The notes beneath the pieces were generated by a model. It was not told the origin of the DNA and made no database searches. It was given only the letters and a program-made list of their open reading frames with translations. Made by a program: the position numbers and the translations under genes. This document shows positions 44,646 through 53,106 of a DNA stretch of 64,000 nucleotides, one piece after another; position 1 is the first letter of the stretch, and every line of letters begins with the position of its first letter. The DNA lies in the NCBI RefSeq assembly GCF_006715565.1, contig NZ_VFNL01000001.1, forward strand, positions 2,604,001 to 2,668,000, given 5' to 3'. Source of the stretch: Microbacterium sp. SLBN-154. GTDB taxonomy: Bacteria > Actinomycetota > Actinomycetes > Actinomycetales > Microbacteriaceae.

Positions 44646-45848
44646 GTGATCCGCCGAGAGACGCCGCCGGGCTCGCAGTCATCACTGCGTGAAGCCAATC
44701 GCGCGCGCCTGCTCGAGACGCTGAAGCGGCACGGGCGGATGACGCAGGTCGAACTGGCCGGCATCACCGGGCTGTCACCGGCGACGGTGTCGAACATCGT
44801 CAAGGAGCTCGTCGCGTCCGGGGTGCTGCACACCTCGATCACCTCGCGCAGCGGCCGCCGGGCGACCCTGGTCTCCCTCGCCCGCCAGTTGGGGCTGGTC
44901 GCCGGAGCGCACTTCAGCTCGCGTCAGCTGCACATCGCCATCTCGGATGTCACCCGCACCGTCGTGAGCCAGAGCTCGCTCCCCCTTCCCCTCGACCACC
45001 GGCACGATGCCGAGCTCGACCGTCTCGCGCTGCTCCTGGGCGACATGATGGATTCCCTCGGCGGCGCCGTCGACGATCTGCTCGCCGTGGGGCTCGCGCT
45101 TCCCGCCCCGATCGACCCGCGGACCGGCATGGTGAGCGCCGCCGGAATCCTCCGCGGCTGGGAGAACGTCGACATCGCGACATCCCTCACCGCCCGCATC
45201 CAGCGTCCGGTCCTCGTCGACAGCGAGGCCAACCTGGGGGCACTCGCCGAGGCCCGCGAAGGCGTGTCGAGGGACGTCGCGTCGTCGGTGTACCTCCGAG
45301 TGGGCCACACGATCAGCGCGGGGATGGTCGTCGGCGGCGAGCTCTTCCGCGGTGTCAACGGCAAGGCCGGCCAGATCGGCCATGTCACGATCGACGAGAA
45401 CGGGCCGATCTGCCGGTGCAGCAACCGGGGATGTCTGGAGACCTACGCCGGCGGTCCCGCCCTTCTCTCCCTCTTCCCGCCCGGGGAGGGGATGCGACGT
45501 CTCAGCGACCTCATCCAGGCCGCCGAATCCGGCGACGGGAGCGCACGACGGGTGATCGCCGACGCCGGACGGCACATCGGCATCGCTGCGGCGAGCCTGT
45601 GCAATCTGCTTGACCCCGGACTGATCGTGGTCGGCGGCGAACTCGCCGAGGCCGGCGAGATCCTCATGGCACCGATGCGCCACTCGCTGGAGCGCACGGC
45701 GCTGGCCGCGGGCAACGGCCTGCCCGAGATCGTCGCGAGCTCGTTCGGAGAATGGACCGAGACCCGCGGAGCCATCGCGGCCGCGCTCGACGCCGTCGCC
45801 TTCGATCATGTCGCGGTCGACAGCGGAGTCGATCGCGCCACCGCGTGA
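44646..45848 (+). CDS. ROK-family transcriptional regulator (XylR/NagC type)
   Basis: 400 residues. N-terminal winged helix (about 14-70: ARLLETLKRHGRMTQVELAG then LSPATVSNIVKELV) followed by a sugar-kinase-like ROK domain. The zinc motif CRCSNRGCLE is complete; the preceding GQIGH has Gln where active kinases usually have Glu, in keeping with a regulator rather than a kinase. The first gene before two xylose-type ABC cassettes on the same strand, 7 nt before the first binding-protein gene, so it probably represses them until its sugar binds. No operator was proven. Confidence 0.88.
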   Translation: MIRRETPPGSQSSLREANRARLLETLKRHGRMTQVELAGITGLSPATVSNIVKELVASGVLHTSITSRSGRRATLVSLARQLGLVAGAHFSSRQLHIAISDVTRTVVSQSSLPLPLDHRHDAELDRLALLLGDMMDSLGGAVDDLLAVGLALPAPIDPRTGMVSAAGILRGWENVDIATSLTARIQRPVLVDSEANLGALAEAREGVSRDVASSVYLRVGHTISAGMVVGGELFRGVNGKAGQIGHVTIDENGPICRCSNRGCLETYAGGPALLSLFPPGEGMRRLSDLIQAAESGDGSARRVIADAGRHIGIAAASLCNLLDPGLIVVGGELAEAGEILMAPMRHSLERTALAAGNGLPEIVASSFGEWTETRGAIAAALDAVAFDHVAVDSGVDRATA

Positions 45849-45855
45849 GCGGCCG

Positions 45856-46917
45856 ATGACCTCCGCTCTCCGCCGCGCTGCCGCGGCCCTCCTCGCGACG
45901 GTGGTCGCGCTGGGATCAGCCGGCTGTGCTTCCCCGACGGGGGGTGAGGAGGGGACGATTGCGCTTCTCCTCCCCGACGCCAAGACCGCCCGGTACGAGA
46001 CCTTCGACCGCCCGTACTTCGAAGAGCGCGTGGAGGAGCTCGGCGACTTCCGCGTGCTGTACTCCAACGCCGATCAGGATGCCGCCAAGCAGCAGCAGCA
46101 GGCGGAGGCCGCGCTCACCGGGGGCGCCGGGGTTCTGGTGCTCGACCCGGTCGACGCCAACGCCGCCGTCACGATCGTCCGGGAGGCCAACGCCCAGGGT
46201 GTTCCGGTGATCTCGTACGACCGTCTCGTCGCCGGGGGCGATCTGGCTTACTATGTCTCGTTCGACAACGAGAAGGTGGGCCAGCTGCAGGCGGCCGCGC
46301 TCACCGAGGCCCTGGCCGGTATCGAACCCGCGACGGAGCAGAGAGGCATCCTGATGGTGAACGGCTCGCCGACCGACAGCAATGCCGCGCTGTTCAAATC
46401 CGGCGCCCAGAGCGTCATCGACGAGGCAGGACTCACCGTGCTGTCGTCCTTCGACACACCCGAATGGAGTCCCGACCTCGCGCAGGAGTGGGTTGCCGGG
46501 CAGCTCACCCAGTTCGGCGACCGCATCGCGGCGGTCTATGCGGCCAATGACGCCACCGCCGGCGGCGCGGTGGCGGCGCTGCGCGCCGGCAATATCACGC
46601 CGTTCCCGATCGTGACCGGGCAGGATGCCGAGCTGACCGCCATCCAGCGGATCCTCACCGGTGACCAGTACATGACGGTGTACAAGGCCATCCGCCCCCA
46701 GGCCGAGCGCGCCGCCGACGTGGCAGTCGCGCTGCTGCGCGGCGAGGAGGTCACTGCACCTCTCGAGATCGAGGGGACGCCGACGACGCTCCTCGACCCG
46801 GTCGCGGTGACGGTCGACAACATCGCCGACACCGTGGTGGCCGACGGGTTCTGGACCATCGACGACATCTGCACCGCCGAGTACGCCGCAGCCTGCGAGC
46901 AGGCGGGACTGCGATGA
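45856..46917 (+). CDS. XylF-type sugar ABC transporter substrate-binding lipoprotein (cassette 1)
   Basis: 353 residues from ATG 45856. Signal with lipobox GSAGC, Cys24. The periplasmic-binding fold follows D-xylose receptor XylF block by block: VISYDRLVAGGD, YYVSFDNEKVGQLQ, NGSPTDSNAALFKSGA, YAANDATAGGA, TGQDAELTAIQ and MTVYK. D-xylose or a similar pentose is the likely ligand. Its stop overlaps the ATPase start (ATGA). It follows the ROK regulator by 7 nt. Confidence 0.88.
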   Translation: MTSALRRAAAALLATVVALGSAGCASPTGGEEGTIALLLPDAKTARYETFDRPYFEERVEELGDFRVLYSNADQDAAKQQQQAEAALTGGAGVLVLDPVDANAAVTIVREANAQGVPVISYDRLVAGGDLAYYVSFDNEKVGQLQAAALTEALAGIEPATEQRGILMVNGSPTDSNAALFKSGAQSVIDEAGLTVLSSFDTPEWSPDLAQEWVAGQLTQFGDRIAAVYAANDATAGGAVAALRAGNITPFPIVTGQDAELTAIQRILTGDQYMTVYKAIRPQAERAADVAVALLRGEEVTAPLEIEGTPTTLLDPVAVTVDNIADTVVADGFWTIDDICTAEYAAACEQAGLR

Positions 46918-47789
46918 ACGGCGGAATGACGGCGTCCACGTCCCGCCCCCGGGAGCGCGTGCTGACGATGCGCGGCATCGGCAAGCGGTTCGGCGCCGTG
47001 CGCGCCCTCAGCGATGTGGACTTCTGGGTCGACGAGGGCGAGGTCGTCGCCCTCGTCGGCGACAACGGCGCCGGCAAGTCGACGCTGGTGAAGATCCTCG
47101 CCGGCGTGTACACGGCCGACGCCGGTGTGATCGAGTTCGACGACGCACCGGTGCGCCTCGGCAGCCCTGCCGACGCGCAGGAGCTGGGAATCGCCACGAT
47201 CTTCCAGGACCTCGCCCTGTGCGACAACCTCGATGTCGTCGCGAACCTGTGGCTCGGTCGAGAACTGGTCTCGGGTCGACGCCTGAACGAGGTCGAGATG
47301 GAGCAGCGCACCTGGACGCTGCTGCGCGAGCTCGCCGCGAAGCTCCCCTCGGTGCGGGTGCCGGTCGCCTCGCTGTCGGGTGGTCAGCGTCAAACCGTCG
47401 CGATCGCCCGATCGCTGATCGGCGACCCACGCGTGGTGATCCTCGACGAGCCGACGGCGGCGCTCGGTGTGGCGCAGACCGCCGAGGTGCTGAACCTCAT
47501 CGAGCGGCTGCGCGAACGCGGGCACGGCGTCATCCTGATCAGCCACAACATGGCCGACGTCATGGCCGTCGCCGACCGCGCGGTCGTCTTGCGCCTCGGC
47601 CGGAACAACGGCGAGTACGACGTCGCCGACATCACGACAGAGACCCTCATCGCCGCGATCACCGGGGCCACCGCCGATGCGCCGGTACGCCCCGCGCCGG
47701 CGCCCGAGCAGGCGACGCCGGGTCGCATCATCCCCCTCCCCACCGACCGCCCCCGCCGACGTCCGCGCACGCAGGACCTCGACGGATGA
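46914..47789 (+). CDS. Sugar ABC transporter ATP-binding protein, single-domain (cassette 1)
   Basis: 291 residues with one nucleotide-binding domain: Walker A VGDNGAGKST, signature SLSGGQRQTVAIAR, Walker B VVILDEPTAALG, H-loop ISHNMADV. Typical CUT2 ATPases (XylG, RbsA) have two fused domains and about 500 residues; this is half size, like FrcA, so it must dimerise. A proline/arginine-rich tail of about 40 residues follows the domain. Overlaps both neighbours by 4 nt. Confidence 0.88.
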   Translation: MNGGMTASTSRPRERVLTMRGIGKRFGAVRALSDVDFWVDEGEVVALVGDNGAGKSTLVKILAGVYTADAGVIEFDDAPVRLGSPADAQELGIATIFQDLALCDNLDVVANLWLGRELVSGRRLNEVEMEQRTWTLLRELAAKLPSVRVPVASLSGGQRQTVAIARSLIGDPRVVILDEPTAALGVAQTAEVLNLIERLRERGHGVILISHNMADVMAVADRAVVLRLGRNNGEYDVADITTETLIAAITGATADAPVRPAPAPEQATPGRIIPLPTDRPRRRPRTQDLDG

Positions 47790-48967
47790 CCGCCGCCGAC
47801 ACGTTCTCGCGCGTCGCCGCTCGCGTTCGGGAGGGCGACCTGGGTGCACTCCCCGTCATCGTCGGGGTGGTCGTCATCTGGTCGGTGTTCCAGTCGCTGA
47901 ATCCCTCGTTCCTCTCGAGCCAGAACCTCGTCAACCTGACGATGCAGTGCGCCGCCATCGGCACCATCGCGCTGGGAGTGGTCCTCGTCCTCCTCGTCGG
48001 TGAGATCGATCTCTCCGTCGGTTCGGTCTCAGGACTGGCCGCCGCGATCCTGGCCGTGACGTTCGTGCAGATGCAGTGGGATCTGATCCTCGCGATCATC
48101 GCCGCCGTGGCTGCGGGGGCGGCGATCGGCGCCGGGTACGGACTGCTGCTGACCCGGTTCGCTCTGCCCAGCTTCGTCATCACCCTGGCAGGACTCCTGG
48201 GGTTCCTCGGCCTGCAGCTGTGGGTGCTCGGCGAGACCGGATCGATCAACCTGCCCTTCGACTCGTGGTTGGTGGTCTTCGCGCAGCAGCTGTTCCTTCC
48301 CGCCTGGCTCTCCTACGTGCTCGTCGCCCTCGCCGTCGCCGGCTACGCTCTCTCGCGCGTGCGCCGCGCCCAGCGGCGCGTGCAGGCGAACCTCGACAGC
48401 CAGCGCTACCGCGAGATCGCCGTGCGGACGATCATCCTCGGTGTCTTCCTCGCCGGTGCGACCTGGTACCTGAACCTCTCGCGCGGTGTGGGGGTGATGT
48501 TCCTGTTCTTCCTCGCCCTGGTCGTCGTCATCGACATCGTGCTCCAGCAGACGCGATGGGGCCGCGCGGTGTACGCCGTCGGCGGGTCGAAGGAGGCGGC
48601 CCGACGGGCGGGGATCCGCGTTGGACGCATCTACGTCACGGTGTTCGCCCTGTGCTCGAGTCTCGCCGCCATCGGCGGCATCCTCGCTGCGGCCCGGCTC
48701 GCAGCGGTGAGCCAGAGTTCCGGCGGCGGGGACACGAACCTGAATGCGATCGCCGCCGCGGTCATCGGCGGGGCGAGCCTGTTCGGCGGACGGGGCACCG
48801 CGTATTCCGCGCTCCTCGGCATCATCGTGATCCAGTCGATCTCCTCGGGCTTGACGCTGTTGACTCTGGACTCGTCGGTGCGCTACATGATCACGGGCCT
48901 CGTGCTCGTCATCGCCGTGATCATCGACTCCCTGTCCCGCCGGACGCGGGAGGCCACCGGCCGGTAA
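47786..48967 (+). CDS. Sugar ABC transporter permease, XylH type (cassette 1)
   Basis: 393 residues, about ten to twelve helices, the length of E. coli XylH rather than the shorter RbsC. The CUT2 motif LLVGEIDLSVGSVSGL and, near the end, AAVIGGASLFGGRGTAYSALLG are family marks. A basic cytoplasmic loop (LSRVRRAQRRVQANL) divides the two halves. Last gene of the first cassette; its stop is followed by a 146-nt regulatory gap. Confidence 0.9.
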   Translation: MTAADTFSRVAARVREGDLGALPVIVGVVVIWSVFQSLNPSFLSSQNLVNLTMQCAAIGTIALGVVLVLLVGEIDLSVGSVSGLAAAILAVTFVQMQWDLILAIIAAVAAGAAIGAGYGLLLTRFALPSFVITLAGLLGFLGLQLWVLGETGSINLPFDSWLVVFAQQLFLPAWLSYVLVALAVAGYALSRVRRAQRRVQANLDSQRYREIAVRTIILGVFLAGATWYLNLSRGVGVMFLFFLALVVVIDIVLQQTRWGRAVYAVGGSKEAARRAGIRVGRIYVTVFALCSSLAAIGGILAAARLAAVSQSSGGGDTNLNAIAAAVIGGASLFGGRGTAYSALLGIIVIQSISSGLTLLTLDSSVRYMITGLVLVIAVIIDSLSRRTREATGR

Positions 48968-48998
48968 ATGCCTTCATGGACCGAACGCATGAGCGCCG

Positions 48999-49014
48999 TT
49001 GCGAAAGCGTTACG
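48999..49014 (+). promoter_or_regulatory. Possible sugar-regulator operator (imperfect palindrome)
   Basis: TTGCGAAAGCGTTACG resembles the A/T-flanked CG-centred operators of LacI-family regulators (for example GAAAGCGTTTC-like cores) but the two arms do not match perfectly. It lies 8 nt upstream of the -35 of cassette 2. Which protein would bind is unknown; a ROK site is also possible. Confidence 0.3.
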
Positions 49015-49022
49015 TTCACTAC

Positions 49023-49052
49023 TTGACGCCAAGGGTGGCCACTCGGGATGAT
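49023..49052 (+). promoter_or_regulatory. Sigma-70-like promoter of sugar cassette 2 (TTGACG-N18-GATGAT)
   Basis: TTGACG at 49023-49028 matches the -35 consensus at five of six bases; GATGAT at 49047-49052 is a weak -10. A leader of about 55 nt follows, with an AAAGGTGA ribosome site at 49103-49110 before the ATG at 49114. Confidence 0.4.
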
Positions 49053-49059
49053 CGGTCTC

Positions 49060-49090
49060 GTGAGCGGCCCAATGGGGGCGTCGCGCTCAC
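49060..49090 (+). other. Leader stem-loop of cassette 2
   Basis: GTGAGCG (49060-49066) and CGCTCAC (49084-49090) form a perfect 7-bp stem around a 17-nt loop in the 5' leader of the binding-protein mRNA. Could stabilise the message or be a regulator site in DNA. Confidence 0.3.
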
Positions 49091-49113
49091 CATTCGACGA
49101 TGAAAGGTGAACA

Positions 49114-50196
49114 ATGAAGAAATCCTTCCTCTCGGCCGCGGCGGTGGCCGGCGCAGCCGTGATGCTGCTGGCGGGCTGTTCCAGCTCGACCGGTGGCGAC
49201 AGCGGCGGTGACGGTGGCGAGACCGGCGGCGGCGACGCCGCGGGCCGGGCCTGCGTCATCCTCCCCGACGCGGCATCCTCGCCCCGCTGGGAGAACTTCG
49301 ACCGCAAGTACCTGCAGGAGGGCCTGGAGGCGGCCGGCTTCGAGGTCGACATCCAGAACGCGCAGGGCAACACCAACACCTACTCGACGATCGCCGACCA
49401 GCAGCTCACCCAGGGCTGCGGTGTCATGCTGCTCGTGGACTACCAGGGTGCGGCGGAGGCCGTCGCTGCGAACGCCACGGCTGAGGGCATCCCGGTGATC
49501 GCGTACGACCGTCCCTTCGAGGGCGCCGACTACTACGTCTCGTTCGACAACATGGAGGTCGGGCGTCTGCAGGGCCAGACGGTGCTCGACGGCCTCGAAG
49601 CCGCCGGCAAGGACCCCGCCACCGCGACCGTCGTTTACATGGGCGGAGACCCCACCGACGGCAATGCCGCGATGTTCAAGTCCGGCGCCGTGGAGGTCAT
49701 GGAGGCCGCCGGTATCACCCCGGCCGCCGAGCCCCCGGGGGTCTGGGACCAGGCTGAGTCGCAGACCAACTTCGAGCAGGCCCTCACCTCGCTCGGCGGT
49801 CAGGTCGACGGCGTCTGGGCGGCCAACGACACCAACGCCGCCGGCGTCATCAAGGTGCTGCAGGACAACAACCTCGAAGGTGTCGCCGTCTCCGGTCAGG
49901 ACGCCAACGTCGCGGGCCTGCAGAACATCCTCCTCGGCTGGCAGACCGCCACGGTCTACAAGCCGGTGAAGGATGAAGCCGACGCGGCCGTCGAGCTCGC
50001 CGTGGCGCTGCTCAACGGCGAAGAGGTCACCGCCGAGGCCGAGCTCGAAGACGGTACGCCCTACATCCAGGTCACGCCGGTCCTCGTCGGTCCGAACGAA
50101 GTCAAGGACGTCATCGCCGCCGGCGACGCCTCCTACGACGACGTCTGCACCCCCGACGTGATGGCCGCGTGCGAGGAGTTCGGCGTCACCGAGTGA
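49114..50196 (+). CDS. XylF-type sugar ABC transporter substrate-binding lipoprotein (cassette 2)
   Basis: 360 residues. Signal sequence with lipobox LLAGC, Cys22, followed by a Gly/Ser/Asp linker. Same fold as the cassette-1 protein: VIAYDRPFEGADYYVSFDN, GGDPTDGNAAMFKSGA, SGQDANVAGLQ, ATVYK. The hinge motif is ANDTNAAG where the first protein has ANDATAGG, so ligand preference may differ. A strong AAAGGTG site and a separate promoter precede it. Followed by a long hairpin before the ATPase gene. Confidence 0.88.
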   Translation: MKKSFLSAAAVAGAAVMLLAGCSSSTGGDSGGDGGETGGGDAAGRACVILPDAASSPRWENFDRKYLQEGLEAAGFEVDIQNAQGNTNTYSTIADQQLTQGCGVMLLVDYQGAAEAVAANATAEGIPVIAYDRPFEGADYYVSFDNMEVGRLQGQTVLDGLEAAGKDPATATVVYMGGDPTDGNAAMFKSGAVEVMEAAGITPAAEPPGVWDQAESQTNFEQALTSLGGQVDGVWAANDTNAAGVIKVLQDNNLEGVAVSGQDANVAGLQNILLGWQTATVYKPVKDEADAAVELAVALLNGEEVTAEAELEDGTPYIQVTPVLVGPNEVKDVIAAGDASYDDVCTPDVMAACEEFGVTE

Positions 50197-50224
50197 TGCC
50201 CCGCGCGTGACAACGCGCCGAACC

Positions 50225-50257
50225 GGGGGCGCCACGGCACCGCGCCGTGGCGCCCCC
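50225..50257 (+). terminator. Perfect 14-bp hairpin between binding-protein and ATPase genes
   Basis: GGGGGCGCCACGGC, loop ACCGC, and its exact reverse complement. No T-tract. It lies 35 nt before the ATPase start. Such intercistronic hairpins usually protect the 3' end of the abundant binding-protein mRNA or partly terminate transcription. Confidence 0.7.
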
Positions 50258-50292
50258 GCCGCGCCCCTCCACCCGGTCGCAAGGAAGCGAGC

Positions 50293-51105
50293 ATGACAGA
50301 CACCATCCACACCCCCACCGCCCTGGAACCCATCATCGAACTCGTCGGGGTCAAGAAGTCCTTCGGTCCCGTCAGCGTCCTCAAGGGCGTGAATCTCAAG
50401 GTCTACCCCGGCAAGGTGACCGCTCTGGTCGGCGACAACGGCGCCGGCAAGTCCACCCTCATCAAGGGGCTCGCCGGTGTGCAGCCCTACGACGAGGGCG
50501 AGGTCCTCATCGACGGTCAGCATCGCGATCTCGTCGCCCCGCGGGACGCCTCGGGCCTCGGCATCGAAGTCGTCTACCAGGACCTCGCGCTGTGCGACAA
50601 CCTCGACATCGTCCAGAACATGTTCCTCGGGCGCGAGGAGCTCACCTTCGGCATGTTCGACGAGGGGCGGATGGAGAAGGACGCCTCCGACACCCTGCGC
50701 TCCCTGTCGGTGCGCACCGTCAAGTCCGTGCGCCAGAAGGTCTCCTCACTGTCCGGTGGGCAGCGGCAGACCGTGGCCATCGCTCGTGCGGTCCTGAAGA
50801 AGGCCCGTGTGGTCATCCTCGACGAGCCGACGGCAGCGCTCGGGGTCGCTCAGACCGAACAGGTGCTGAATCTCGTTCAGCGCCTCGCACAGCAGGGTGT
50901 CGCCGTCATCCTCATTAGCCACAACCTGGCCGATGTGTTCGCGGTGGCCGATGACATCGCCGTGCTCTACCTCGGTCAGATGGTGGCGCAGATCCCCACC
51001 GTCCAGACCACACGTGACGACGTGGTCGGCTACATCACCGGTACCAAGACCAACGGGGTCGAGATCATCGACACCACCACCCTCAGCACGGGAGGAGCCG
51101 AATGA
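50293..51105 (+). CDS. Sugar ABC transporter ATP-binding protein, single-domain (cassette 2)
   Basis: 270 residues, one ABC domain: Walker A VGDNGAGKST, signature SLSGGQRQTVAIAR, Walker B VVILDEPTAALG, H-loop ISHNLADV. Long stretches are identical to the cassette-1 ATPase, including DLALCDNLD, which marks them as paralogues. AAGGAAG precedes the ATG. Overlaps the permease start by 4 nt. It is also half the size of the usual XylG. Confidence 0.9.
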   Translation: MTDTIHTPTALEPIIELVGVKKSFGPVSVLKGVNLKVYPGKVTALVGDNGAGKSTLIKGLAGVQPYDEGEVLIDGQHRDLVAPRDASGLGIEVVYQDLALCDNLDIVQNMFLGREELTFGMFDEGRMEKDASDTLRSLSVRTVKSVRQKVSSLSGGQRQTVAIARAVLKKARVVILDEPTAALGVAQTEQVLNLVQRLAQQGVAVILISHNLADVFAVADDIAVLYLGQMVAQIPTVQTTRDDVVGYITGTKTNGVEIIDTTTLSTGGAE

Positions 51106-52373
51106 GCAGCAACGCGACCCGAACCGAGGCTGCACCCGACCCGGTGACCAGCGATCTGATCGGCAGCGGCGTCGAGGGCGGCCTGATGGACCAGGTGAGA
51201 GCCTGGCTCCAGCGCGTCCGCGGCGGCGACATGGGCGCGCTCCCCGCGATCGGCGGCCTCGTCGTCCTCGGCATCCTCTTCAGCGCACTCAGCCCCTTCT
51301 TCCTCACCGAGCGCAACTTCGCCAATCTGCTCAACCAGGCCGCAACCCTGGTGGTCCTCGGCATGGCGCTCGTCTTCGTGCTGCTGCTCGGCGAGATCGA
51401 CCTGTCGGCCGGCGTGACCGGCGGCGTCGGCATGGCGCTGTTCGTCGTGCTCACGGCCCAATTCGGCATCCCCTGGCCCCTGTCGCTCCTCATCGGATTC
51501 GCCTTCGGCTTCCTCACGGGCGCGTTCATCGGATTCTTCGTCGCGAGGGTCGGCATACCCTCGTTCGTGGTGACGCTGGGTCTGTTCCTGGGATTCCAGG
51601 GTCTCGCCCTGACGGTCATCGGACCCGGCGGCCTCTACCGCGTCGAAGTCCCCGAGCTCCTCGCGCTGCAGAACGGCAACCTGCCGGTGTGGGGAGGCTG
51701 GGTGATGCTGCTGGTCATGCTGCTCATCTCCGCCGCGACGAGCTTCTGGGACCGCAATCGGCGCACCCGGGCCGGCGTGCCCAACCGGGCGCTGTCGCTG
51801 GTGTGGATCAAGCTCGCCGCCATCGCCGTCATCGGCGGGGTCGTGGTGTACGTCCTCAACCAGAACCGCGGCCAGTCGGTCGTGGCGGTCGAGGGCGTGC
51901 CGATCATCGTCCCCGTCGTGCTGACGATCCTGTGGATCGGGACCCTTGTGCTCGACCGTACGAAGTTCGGCCGCTACATCTACGCGATCGGCGGCAACGC
52001 CGAGGCGGCACGCCGCTCGGGCGTGAAGGTGCGCTGGGTCAAGTGGTGGGCCTTCGTCATCTGCTCGAGTCTCGCCGTGGCCTCGGCCCTCCTCGCGGTG
52101 ACGCGCGTCGGCTCGGTGGACGCCACGGTCGGTCGAGACATCGTGCTGAGCGGCGTCGCGGCGGCGGTCGTGGGTGGTGTCAGCCTCTTCGGTGGACGCG
52201 GGCGCCTGGTCCACGCGGCCATCGGTGCGCTCGTCATCGCCGTCATCACGAACGGCCTGGGGCTGCTGAACCTGCCCGCCGGCGTCAACCTGCTCGTCAC
52301 CGGCGGTGTGCTGATCCTCGCCGCGACGGTCGACGCGCTCTCGCGCCTGAGGTCGGGCGGCATACGGATCTGA
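51102..52373 (+). CDS. Sugar ABC transporter permease, XylH type (cassette 2)
   Basis: 423 residues. CUT2 signature LLLGEIDLSAGVTGG and VGGVSLFGGRGRLVHA. A 45-residue hydrophilic N-terminus precedes the first helix, longer than in cassette 1. About ten helices with a basic mid loop (WDRNRRTRAG). Ends just before a strong hairpin shared with the convergent sirtuin gene. Confidence 0.9.
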   Translation: MSSNATRTEAAPDPVTSDLIGSGVEGGLMDQVRAWLQRVRGGDMGALPAIGGLVVLGILFSALSPFFLTERNFANLLNQAATLVVLGMALVFVLLLGEIDLSAGVTGGVGMALFVVLTAQFGIPWPLSLLIGFAFGFLTGAFIGFFVARVGIPSFVVTLGLFLGFQGLALTVIGPGGLYRVEVPELLALQNGNLPVWGGWVMLLVMLLISAATSFWDRNRRTRAGVPNRALSLVWIKLAAIAVIGGVVVYVLNQNRGQSVVAVEGVPIIVPVVLTILWIGTLVLDRTKFGRYIYAIGGNAEAARRSGVKVRWVKWWAFVICSSLAVASALLAVTRVGSVDATVGRDIVLSGVAAAVVGGVSLFGGRGRLVHAAIGALVIAVITNGLGLLNLPAGVNLLVTGGVLILAATVDALSRLRSGGIRI

Positions 52374-52377
52374 CTCC

Positions 52378-52419
52378 GGGGTGGGTGCGCGCCGGCTCGA
52401 AGCCGGGCGCACTCACCCC
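52378..52419. terminator. Bidirectional hairpin between the sugar operon and sirtuin gene
   Basis: Left arm GGGGTGGGTGCGCGCCGGCT and right arm complementary to it except for one mismatch and one bulged base, with a 3-nt loop. It covers the end of the sirtuin gene and lies 5 nt after the permease stop. Confidence 0.65.
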
Positions 52420-53105
52420 TTCGTCAGCACCTCCGACACCCACGCGGGCACCACCTGCGACGCGGGCCCGGCGCGGACCTCGTCGAAGGGAACGGCCGCG
52501 TCGCTCGGCACGAGGTTGAGCTCCACGGTGCGGGCACCCAGCGCCGAAGCGAAGGCCACGTATCCCGCGGCCGGGTACACACTCCCCGAGGTCCCGATCG
52601 ACACGAACACGTCCGCGGTGACGAGCGCCCGCTCGATCCGGTCGAGCTCGTAGGGCATCTCGCCGAACCACACCACGTCGGGGCGGAGCGCAGACGCTCC
52701 GCACGCCGGACACGCCGGTCGGCCCTCGAGGTCGTCGACGATGACCGACACCTCACCGCACGCGGTGCACAGCGCGTTCGCGAGCGTGCCGTGCATGTGC
52801 ACCAGCCGCCTCGTGCCGGCGCGCTCGTGCAGGTCGTCGACGTTCTGCGTGACGACGAGCAGGTCATCGCCGATGGCCGCCTCCAGCTCGGTCAGGGCGC
52901 GATGGCCCGCATGAGGCAGAGCGGATGCCACGGCCCGCCGACGCGCGTCATAGAAGCGCAGCACGGTGTCGGGATCGCGCTCGAACGCCTCCGGCGTCGC
53001 GACGTCCTCGACCCGGTGTCCCTCCCACAGCCCGTCGGCGTCGCGGAACGTCGGCACACCGCTTTCGGCGGAGATCCCCGCACCGGTGAGGACGACGACG
53101 CGCAC
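52413..53105 (-). CDS. NAD-dependent protein deacylase, sirtuin (SIRT5/CobB-like)
   Basis: 230 residues from a GTG 1 nt after the ligase stop. NAD loop VVVLTGAGISAESGVPTFRD at the N-terminus, catalytic histidine in VHMHGTL, zinc cysteines in CTACGE and CPACG. FYDARRRA supplies the Tyr-x-x-Arg pair that recognises acidic acyl groups, so desuccinylase/demalonylase as well as deacetylase activity is expected. Follows the ATP-dependent DNA ligase gene on the same strand, with which it is likely cotranscribed. Confidence 0.92.
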   Translation of the reverse strand: MRVVVLTGAGISAESGVPTFRDADGLWEGHRVEDVATPEAFERDPDTVLRFYDARRRAVASALPHAGHRALTELEAAIGDDLLVVTQNVDDLHERAGTRRLVHMHGTLANALCTACGEVSVIVDDLEGRPACPACGASALRPDVVWFGEMPYELDRIERALVTADVFVSIGTSGSVYPAAGYVAFASALGARTVELNLVPSDAAVPFDEVRAGPASQVVPAWVSEVLTKG

Positions 53106-53106
53106 G

